DNA from: Burkholderiales bacterium
GTDB taxonomy: Bacteria > Pseudomonadota > Gammaproteobacteria > Burkholderiales > SG8-39
Direction: 5' to 3'
Assembly (NCBI GenBank): GCA_029266935.1
Contig: JAQSVY010000103.1
Location: forward strand, 1 to 5,801
Length of the DNA: 5,801 nucleotides
The translations under genes were made by a program, and so were the position numbers. The notes under the pieces are model-generated. The model saw only the letters and a list, made by a program, of their open reading frames with translations, did not search any database and was not told the DNA's origin. Positions 1 through 5,259 of the stretch are shown here, piece by piece. Positions within the stretch are counted from its first letter, which is position 1; every line of letters starts with the position of its first letter.

Positions 1-1
1 G

Positions 2-616
2 GCCGACAGCGACGGCGATGGGGTGCCCGATGGCGCCGATCGCTGCCCGGGAACGCCCGCTGGCGCGCGCGTGGACGCGCAGGGCTGCGAGCCCGATGCG
101 GATGGCGATGGGGTCGCGGATCGCCTGGACAAGTGCCCCGGTACGCCCGCCGGCGCCAAGGTGGATGCTCAGGGCTGCGAGCTCGACAGCGACCGCGACG
201 GCGTGGTGGACCGGCTCGACCGCTGCCCCGGCACTCGCGCGGGCGCGAAGGTGGACGCCCGCGGCTGCGAGCTGCAGGAAGTCACCGTGCTGAAGGGCGT
301 GACGTTCGCGACCAACTCCGCCGCGCTCACGGCGCAGTCGATGGCGGTCCTGGACGAAACGGCGGCCACGCTGACGAAGAACCCCGATGTCAGGGCGGAG
401 GTCGCCGGGCATACCGACAACACCGGCTCGGCGGCGCGTAACCGCGTGCTGTCGCAGCAGCGTGCGGAATCGGTTGTGCGCTATCTCGTTTCGAAGGGCG
501 TGAGCGCCGCCAGCCTCGTGGCCCGCGGCTACGGTCCCGATCAACCGGTGGCGGACAACCGCACCGTACAAGGCCGCAGCGCGAACCGGCGCGTCGAGCT
601 GCGCATCCTGAAGTAG
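2..616 (+). CDS. OmpA-family outer-membrane protein, 3' part, with TSP3-type calcium repeats and a peptidoglycan-binding domain
   Basis: The reading frame is already open at the left edge, so the N-terminus (signal peptide and any beta-barrel) lies outside the window; a GTG at 23 is an internal valine, not a start. Visible residues fall in two parts. The first (5-274) is three 30-residue repeats with DxDxDGxxD acidic loops and paired cysteines (CPGT, QGCE), as in thrombospondin type-3-like linkers. The second (about 290-613) is an OmpA C-terminal domain with FATNSA, GHTDNTG, LSQQRAESV, ARGYG and a final GRSANRRVEL. In this family the Asp of TDNTG (codon 416-418) and the Arg of QQRAES (461-463) bind diaminopimelate in peptidoglycan, so the protein probably ties the outer membrane to the cell wall. 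The stop is TAG. The gene is convergent with the permease gene. Domain assignment is firm; the identity of the missing N-terminal half is not known. Confidence 0.93.
   Translation, partial: ADSDGDGVPDGADRCPGTPAGARVDAQGCEPDADGDGVADRLDKCPGTPAGAKVDAQGCELDSDRDGVVDRLDRCPGTRAGAKVDARGCELQEVTVLKGVTFATNSAALTAQSMAVLDETAATLTKNPDVRAEVAGHTDNTGSAARNRVLSQQRAESVVRYLVSKGVSAASLVARGYGPDQPVADNRTVQGRSANRRVELRILK
5..274 (+). repeat. Three tandem 90-bp units encoding TSP3-like calcium-binding repeats
   Basis: The units are 5-94, 95-184 and 185-274, each exactly 30 codons. Each begins with an acidic loop (DSDGDGVPD, DADGDGVAD, DSDRDGVVD), continues with a CPGT motif and ends with GCE plus one residue. All acidic positions of DxDxDGxxD are kept in all three; the third has Arg in place of the loop Gly. 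Synonymous differences between the units are common, which suggests old duplication kept by selection on the protein rather than a recent expansion. More units may lie upstream of the window edge. Confidence 0.9.
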
Positions 617-631
617 GGGTGCTCGGGTGTC

Positions 632-665
632 TGGCCGATCGCGCGCGACTAGGCGCGATCGGCTA
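632..665. terminator. Hairpin between convergent genes, probable bidirectional terminator
   Basis: An 11-bp perfect inverted repeat (634-644 with 653-663) encloses an 8-nt loop. On the plus strand it can extend by a G-U and a U-A pair to 632-665. It lies between the OmpA-like stop (614-616) and includes the permease stop codon (663-665, TAG on the minus strand). Neither strand has a run of T after the stem, so it is not a classic intrinsic terminator. Its place between converging genes supports a role in ending transcription or protecting 3' ends on both sides. Confidence 0.6.
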
Positions 666-2624
666 ACGGAACGGCCAGGGCATTTCGACAAGCCCCTGCA
701 GCACGCCGCGCGGGAAATCCAGCACGAAGATGTGTGACATTGCCGCGAGGAACGCGACCGCCGATACGGTGAGGAGCGCGTTGCGTCCGAGCGGTGCGCG
801 TGCCTCGACGTGGAGGAACGCGGCGAAGAAGAGGGTAAGCCCGATCACGAAGCCGACAAGGCCGCTCGCGGTGAGGAGGGCCGCGAGCCAGAGGAAATAG
901 CGCCCGAGCGGGCTCGCGCCGTCGGCGGCGGCGGCCTCGGTGTCGAACACCATCGCACTTGACCGCGGCCCGCGCCAGATGACGCCTGCCACGAAGAGCG
1001 CACCCGCGACGCTCGCGGCCGCGACGGCGAGCGGAAAGGTCTTGGCGAGGAACGTCCAGCGCAAGAGGTCGAAAACCGCATAGGCGAAGAGCGCGACCAT
1101 GACGAGCGCGAACGCGAGCTGCGGGCGCTTGTCCCGCACCCGGCCGCTCTCGCCACCCTCGTCTACGGTGTTGCGCCCGTAGCGGGCGCCGGCCCACATC
1201 GAGGCGATGGTGATCGCGGCGATGATCAGGACCCCCGGGCGGAGGACCCACGCCCAGCCGTGGAACTGGATGGCCTGATAGAGGTAGTTCTCGGCACCCG
1301 GGGCAAGCACGAAGCCGACGATGAGCGGCGGCCGTGGCCAGCCGAAGCGGCGCATGTAGAGGCCGAGAACGCCGATCGCGAGCAACGCCAGGATATCGCC
1401 CCAGTGGGTGGTCGCCTGGTAGGCCGCGAAGAAGATGATCATCAGCATGAAAGGCGCGACGTAGGCGTACGGGAGCGTGGTAATGCGCGCCACGGCCGGC
1501 GACACCGCGACGCACAGCCCCGCCCCGATCACGTTCGCGATCGCGAGCGTCCAGATGATGGTGTAGACGAGGTCGAGCCGGGTCTCGATCAGGGTGATGC
1601 CCGGCTGGATGCCGAGGAGTACCATGCCGCCGAGGAAGATCGCTGTGCTGCCCGACCCCGGAATGCCGAAGAGCAGGGTCGGAACGAGCGCGCCGCCGGC
1701 CACCGCGTTGTTCGCCGACTCGGGCGCGAGCACGCCGCGCACGTCGCCGCGCCCGAACTGGGACTTGTCCTTGGCCAGCTGCACCGTGTGGCCGTAGGCC
1801 ATCCAGTCAGCCACCGAGCCGCCGAGGCCGGGCATCGCGCCGATCAGGCACCCGATCCCCGAGCAACGGAGCACGACGGCCCACTCCCTCAGCGTGTCAC
1901 GGATCCCGCGCAGCCAGCCGCTCCCCAGGGTCGCGACCCGGGCGATCGCGCCATGGCGGCGAAGGAGATCGATGATCTCCGGAATCGCGAAGAGTCCCAG
2001 CGCCACAACCACGAGCGGTAGGCCGTCCACCAAATACTCGACGCCCGACACGAGCCGCCACTCCCCGGTCGCTGGTGCCGCGCCGACCATGCCAAGAAGC
2101 AGTCCGAGCGCGCACGACAGCAGGCCCTTGGTGAGACTTGAGCCCGAGAGCACCCCCACCATGCCGAGGCCGAGCACCGTAAGCATGAAGAGCTCGGCCG
2201 ACGAGAACGCGAGGATGATCGGCCGCGCGACGACAATGAACGCCGTGAGCACCAACGCGCCGAACAGACCTCCCAGCATGGAGCTGAAGAACGCCGCCGA
2301 CAGCGCGCGCGCTGCCTCGCCGCGCTTTGCCATGGGGAAGCCGTCGAGGATCGTGGCCTGGGAGGCCGCGCTGCCGGGGATGCCCATGAGGATCGAGGCG
2401 AAGGTGTCGCCGGTCGGGACAACCGCGAGCAGCCCGATGAGCAGGGCGAGCGCCGATACCGTGTCCATGCCGTAGACGAACGGCAGCAGGATCGACATGC
2501 CGGCGATCCCGCCAAGGCCGGGCAGGATGCCGACGATGAGGCCCACGGCGACGCCGAGCAGCATGTACAGCACATGCGTGCCGCTCAGGACGTTCGCCAG
2601 CGCCGCGCCGACGACGTCGAGCAA
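663..2624 (-). CDS. tctA: Tripartite tricarboxylate transporter permease, TctA large subunit fused to a TctB-like small subunit
   Basis: Inner-membrane permease of a TTT-family uptake system, which takes up carboxylates from a periplasmic receptor using an ion gradient. Residues 1 to about 485 are TctA: two homologous halves carry GILPGLGG (32-39) and GAMPGLGG (262-269). Further family motifs are GIPGSAASQATILDGFP (81-97), APESANNAVAGG (300-311) and PLIVGFVLAPGAE (433-445). Residues about 500-653 form a second hydrophobic block with around four membrane segments and match TctB in size and character, so both membrane subunits seem to be one chain; TctA alone is usually about 500 residues. The only plausible start is TTG, 6 nt after the in-frame TAA of the receptor gene. 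It places the first LPG motif at the usual distance from the N-terminus. No strong ribosome binding site precedes it, so translation is probably coupled to the receptor gene. The TctA part is certain; the TctB label rests on hydrophobicity, length and position. Confidence 0.93.
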   Translation of the reverse strand: MLDVVGAALANVLSGTHVLYMLLGVAVGLIVGILPGLGGIAGMSILLPFVYGMDTVSALALLIGLLAVVPTGDTFASILMGIPGSAASQATILDGFPMAKRGEAARALSAAFFSSMLGGLFGALVLTAFIVVARPIILAFSSAELFMLTVLGLGMVGVLSGSSLTKGLLSCALGLLLGMVGAAPATGEWRLVSGVEYLVDGLPLVVVALGLFAIPEIIDLLRRHGAIARVATLGSGWLRGIRDTLREWAVVLRCSGIGCLIGAMPGLGGSVADWMAYGHTVQLAKDKSQFGRGDVRGVLAPESANNAVAGGALVPTLLFGIPGSGSTAIFLGGMVLLGIQPGITLIETRLDLVYTIIWTLAIANVIGAGLCVAVSPAVARITTLPYAYVAPFMLMIIFFAAYQATTHWGDILALLAIGVLGLYMRRFGWPRPPLIVGFVLAPGAENYLYQAIQFHGWAWVLRPGVLIIAAITIASMWAGARYGRNTVDEGGESGRVRDKRPQLAFALVMVALFAYAVFDLLRWTFLAKTFPLAVAAASVAGALFVAGVIWRGPRSSAMVFDTEAAAADGASPLGRYFLWLAALLTASGLVGFVIGLTLFFAAFLHVEARAPLGRNALLTVSAVAFLAAMSHIFVLDFPRGVLQGLVEMPWPFR

Positions 2625-2630
2625 GGGCGC

Positions 2631-3731
2631 TTACTTCGCTTCGAACTTCACATTGAAGCGGCGGGTAAGCCAGTCCTTCACCCAGGCCTTCGCTTGCGGG
2701 TCGATGGTTAGCGCCACCCTCATCGCCTCGCGCGCCGCCGGGCCGACGGCCTGCTCGTACTCACCCAGCTCGTCGCCCGCCTTCTCCTTGAACGACGGCG
2801 TCTTCACCACCTTGGCCAGTGACTGCACGTACGTGTCGACGACGTCCTGCGGCGTGCCCTTGGGGAGGAAGATCGGCTTCTGCGCCGCGAACCCCGCTAC
2901 CACGAACGCCTTGTACGCCTCGTAAGCGGTGCCCGAGGGCTTCTTGCCATAGGCCATTTCGTAGGCCTCGGCGAAGTGCGGCAGATCCGGGAAGGTCGGG
3001 TCGCGCGTGAACTCACCTTTGTCGTTCAGCACGCCCCAGGAAAACAGCGGCACGGCCTTGCCGATCTTGATCAGCGGCACGACGTTGCGAAGGTAGGCTG
3101 AAGAGGTCTGGTAATCGATCAGCGACTCGCCGCGCTCGTACGCGACGCGCGCCGGGCCACGCGCGAGGCCGAACACCGGGTCGACGTCGAGCCCCATGAT
3201 CTCGAAGGCAAGCACCGGCACGAGGTCGAGCGAGGTCGGCCCCTGGCTGCCGTACTTCATCTTCTTGCCGCGCAGCTTGGGGATGTCTCGCGCGTCCTTG
3301 GCGCCGAGCTCGGGATTCACGTACACGACGCCGCCCGTGGGCGACACGAGCACCGGGATCAAGTCCTTGAGCTCGTAGCGCACGCGCGGGTCGTCGAGCA
3401 GGTAGGGAAGCTGGGTGCTACCGGAGGTGCCGAGGATCGACAGCCCATCGGGCTTCGCCCGCTGCACGAACTGGTTCGTGCCGGTGATCGAGCCGCCGCC
3501 CGGCACGTTCTTGACCACGACCGTCGGTTTGCCCGGCAGCGCCTCGGTTAGGAAAGGTGCGAAGAACCGCGCCCAGACGTCCGACCCGCCGGCGGTCGGG
3601 AAGGGTACGACGAACTCGATGGTCTTGCCGCCGAAATCCGCGGCCCCGGCCGGCGCGGGCAGAATTGCCGCGACTGCCAGAGCGGCTCCCGTCAACGCCG
3701 TGCTCAGACCAACTAACGATCGATTGCGCAT
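2631..3731 (-). CDS. tctC: TctC/Bug-family periplasmic substrate-binding protein
   Basis: Periplasmic receptor that captures a small carboxylate and passes it to the TctA/TctB permease encoded just downstream. The N-terminus is a clear Sec signal peptide: basic MRNR, a hydrophobic alanine-rich core, and a likely cut after PAPAGA (residue 30). The mature protein opens with KTIEFVVPFPTAGGSD (36-51), the Bug-family first strand and ligand loop, followed by a VVKNVPGGGSITGTN region and an AKPDGLSILGTSG segment, both typical of the family. At 366 residues it is somewhat longer than the usual 320-330. The ATG at 3731 has an excellent Shine-Dalgarno. The TAA stop lies 6 nt before the permease start, so the two are surely co-transcribed. 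The ligand cannot be read from sequence: Bug proteins bind citrate, other dicarboxylates, amino acids, nicotinate and aromatic acids. No tctDE-type regulator is in view. Confidence 0.94.
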   Translation of the reverse strand: MRNRSLVGLSTALTGAALAVAAILPAPAGAADFGGKTIEFVVPFPTAGGSDVWARFFAPFLTEALPGKPTVVVKNVPGGGSITGTNQFVQRAKPDGLSILGTSGSTQLPYLLDDPRVRYELKDLIPVLVSPTGGVVYVNPELGAKDARDIPKLRGKKMKYGSQGPTSLDLVPVLAFEIMGLDVDPVFGLARGPARVAYERGESLIDYQTSSAYLRNVVPLIKIGKAVPLFSWGVLNDKGEFTRDPTFPDLPHFAEAYEMAYGKKPSGTAYEAYKAFVVAGFAAQKPIFLPKGTPQDVVDTYVQSLAKVVKTPSFKEKAGDELGEYEQAVGPAAREAMRVALTIDPQAKAWVKDWLTRRFNVKFEAK

Positions 3732-3735
3732 GATG

Positions 3736-3747
3736 CCTCCTCCTTTT
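3736..3747 (-). promoter_or_regulatory. Strong Shine-Dalgarno of tctC
   Basis: On the minus strand this reads AAAAGGAGGAGG, with the AGGAGG core at 3739-3744 leaving a 7-nt spacer to the ATG at 3729-3731. It settles the tctC start. A second SD-like AGGAGGA lies about 25 nt further upstream (around 3762-3768) with no start codon at a suitable distance. None of the other genes here has a comparable site, which suggests the receptor is translated at a higher level than its operon partners, as expected for a periplasmic binding protein. Confidence 0.85.
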
Positions 3748-3778
3748 CAGAATTCAGGGCTTCCTCCTGATTGGGCGG

Positions 3779-4540
3779 CTATTCCCAGAGGCCTGCCGGC
3801 ATCGGCAGGCCGGCGTAGTCCTGGTCAGTGAGCGGAGCGTCTGCCGCGATGCCTGAGCGCTCCAGCACGGCGATGATCTGGCGTGCGTGCTGCGCCGAAT
3901 GCCAGACGCAGCGCTCGAGGACGTGATGCAACGGCTGAGCGCCGTAATAGGTCAGCAGTGTCCCGCTGCACGACCTGTCCTGGACCCCGGCCCACCATTG
4001 GCGCAGCCGGGCGGTCACGCCGGCGCCGTACTGCCGGATGTCCTCGGGGGTGCGCACCGCAGCCGGAGGGGGCGCGTTGTAGATCGCCGTCAAGTCTTCC
4101 TTGCCTTCGTCCACGGCCTGCAGGAAGGCGTCGGCGACCTGATAGATGTGATAGGCGAGATCGCGGATGCTCCGGTCGCGGCCGGGCGTCGCCCGCTCGC
4201 CGAGGCCTTCGAACGGTACTTGCATCACATGCCGCTGCGCGGCGTCGAGCACGGTGAGCCATTTCTCCACCAGCTCGGGGGCGGCGAGCCGTCGGAACGC
4301 CACCTCGCGGCCGATGAACCGCGAGACGTCGGCAAGCTCCTGCGCGAAGACGTACTCGCTGCCGCGCGCGACCACCGGGACGGTGCGCACGCCGAGCGCG
4401 CGCAGTTCGTCCATGGCTTGCGGCTCGGCGGAGACGTTGATCGATTGATAGGCGACTCCGAGGCCGGAGAGGAACTCCTTGACCTTGACGCAGCTCGAGC
4501 ATCCGGGTCGCCAGTACACCTTCAGGGCGGAGGAATCCAT
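3779..4540 (-). CDS. Glutaredoxin-like/DinB-like fusion protein of unknown function
   Basis: A 253-residue cytoplasmic protein with two parts. Residues 5-78 are a glutaredoxin/thioredoxin fold: VYWRPGCSSC with a redox CxxC (Cys14, Cys17), then RTVPVV with the cis-proline Pro55 typical of the fold, then FAQELADVSRFIG. Residues about 85-245 resemble the DinB/YfiT four-helix metal-binding family, with candidate metal ligands His131 (LAYHIYQ), His214 and His218 (WHSAQHARQ). There is no signal peptide. The DinB superfamily includes thiol-dependent transferases and isomerases, so a glutathione-linked transfer or detoxification reaction is an attractive guess, but the substrate is unknown. I recall similar glutaredoxin-DinB fusions in other Proteobacteria, so this looks like an intact family member rather than a chance fusion. 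The ATG at 4540 lies 9 nt after the DUF72 stop with no clear ribosome binding site, which points to translational coupling in one operon. Confidence 0.85.
   Translation of the reverse strand: MDSSALKVYWRPGCSSCVKVKEFLSGLGVAYQSINVSAEPQAMDELRALGVRTVPVVARGSEYVFAQELADVSRFIGREVAFRRLAAPELVEKWLTVLDAAQRHVMQVPFEGLGERATPGRDRSIRDLAYHIYQVADAFLQAVDEGKEDLTAIYNAPPPAAVRTPEDIRQYGAGVTARLRQWWAGVQDRSCSGTLLTYYGAQPLHHVLERCVWHSAQHARQIIAVLERSGIAADAPLTDQDYAGLPMPAGLWE
3790..3811. repeat. Perfect hairpin within the last codons of the glutaredoxin-DinB gene
   Basis: A 9-bp perfect GC-rich inverted repeat (3790-3798 with 3803-3811) encloses a GCAT tetraloop. It covers the codons for GLPMPAGL, ending about 9 nt before the TAG stop. 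On the minus strand no T-run follows, so it is not a standard terminator. It could partly terminate transcription or protect the upstream message from 3' decay, separating the DUF72/glutaredoxin-DinB pair from the transporter pair. The peptide seems conserved in this family, so the symmetry may be partly a by-product of coding. Confidence 0.45.
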
Positions 4541-4549
4541 GCGGCAATT

Positions 4550-5257
4550 CTAGAACCGCTTCATCAGCGTTTGTGCGTACGCCGGAGCGGTCGGCTCGTG
4601 CATGAAGTACGCGTAGATCTCGGTCCAGCCGGTCCGTCCCAGGCGGGTTGCCCATCGGCCAAGGTCTTCATCCGAATAGGTTTCCAGCCGCAGCCGCACG
4701 TAGCCCCAGGGTGCCGTTTCCACCAGCGGCGGCGGCGCGTCGTCCTCGCGCTCCGAGAGGCACAGCGCAGCGCCGGCGCCCTTGAGTGCCTCATAGACGT
4801 CATCGGAGAACCAGCTCTCGTTGCGGAATTCGAGTGCGGCCGCGTGCCCGGGCGGCAGCAGGCCGAGGAATGCGTCCAGGCGCGCCAGGTCCTTTTTGAG
4901 GAACGGCGGCAGCTGGAAGAGCACCGGCCCGCGCTTTGGCCCTAGCGTCGCGAGGTTCTTGTAGAGGAAGCTCACGGAATCAGCCGCGGTATCGGGATTG
5001 AGGCGCGAAAGGTGTGTGATACGTCGGGATGCCTTGATGGCGAACTTGAAGTCAGGGGGCGTTGCCTTCGACCAGTTCTCCAGCACTTCGGGGCGCGGCA
5101 TCCGGTAGAAAGTGTTGTTGATCTCGACTGTCGGCAGGCGCTCGGCGTACCAGGCGAGCATGGCTTCAGGCCGAATGCTCTGCGGATAGAAGCTGCCCTT
5201 CCACTCCTTGAAGGAGTACCCGCTTGCGCCCGCGAAGAGCCTCTTAGAATTAGCCAT
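4550..5257 (-). CDS. DUF72 (YecE-like) family protein
   Basis: A 235-residue soluble protein of the DUF72 family, a TIM-barrel fold with no assigned biochemical role. Family marks in order are LFAGASGYSFKEWKGSFYP (7-25), VEINNTFYRMP (44-54), FKFAIKA (70-76), PVLFQLPPFL (111-120), ALEFRNESWF (141-150) and a late IYAYFMHEP (214-222). The length is normal for the family. The frame is open further upstream to a GTG at 5302, which would add 15 residues, but homologues begin just before the (V/A)G(T/A)SGY motif, so ATG at 5255-5257 is preferred. Neither candidate start has a good ribosome binding site. The ATG overlaps the divergent ligD start by 2 bp. The gene is followed after 9 nt by the glutaredoxin-DinB gene. 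Some authors have compared the fold to endonuclease IV-like barrels, but no nuclease function is shown here. The family call is firm; function is unknown. Confidence 0.92.
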   Translation of the reverse strand: MANSKRLFAGASGYSFKEWKGSFYPQSIRPEAMLAWYAERLPTVEINNTFYRMPRPEVLENWSKATPPDFKFAIKASRRITHLSRLNPDTAADSVSFLYKNLATLGPKRGPVLFQLPPFLKKDLARLDAFLGLLPPGHAAALEFRNESWFSDDVYEALKGAGAALCLSEREDDAPPPLVETAPWGYVRLRLETYSDEDLGRWATRLGRTGWTEIYAYFMHEPTAPAYAQTLMKRF

Positions 5258-5259
5258 GG
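5254..5259. other. CCATGG palindrome holding both divergent start codons (DUF72 and ligD)
   Basis: The minus-strand ATG of the DUF72 gene occupies 5257-5255 and the plus-strand ATG of ligD occupies 5256-5258, so the two coding regions overlap head to head by 2 bp. Any promoter or leader for either gene must lie inside the other's coding sequence. Upstream of ligD a TAGAAT (5245-5250) matches five of six bases of a sigma-70 -10 box but sits so close that transcription would begin at or near the ATG. No convincing -35 box accompanies it. Confidence 0.6.

Noticed and set aside
649..1515. A 288-codon minus-strand frame overlapping the permease gene in another phase
   Set aside because: Its product is dominated by Arg and Ala with no membrane segments or motifs, while the overlapping frame is a clear TctA/TctB protein.
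1260..2021. A 253-codon plus-strand open frame opposite the permease gene
   Set aside because: Its translation is rich in Arg, His, Glu and Asp with no motif; it mirrors hydrophobic codons of the permease on the other strand.
3887..4945. A 352-codon plus-strand open frame opposite the glutaredoxin-DinB and DUF72 genes
   Set aside because: It spans two well-supported genes on the other strand, including their junction, has no recognisable domain, and is what GC-rich codon bias produces in antisense.
5203..5217. ACTCCTT/AAGGAGT inverted repeat about 40 bp upstream of ligD
   Set aside because: It encodes the conserved YSFKEW motif of DUF72, so the coding requirement explains most of the symmetry; no other operator signs are present.
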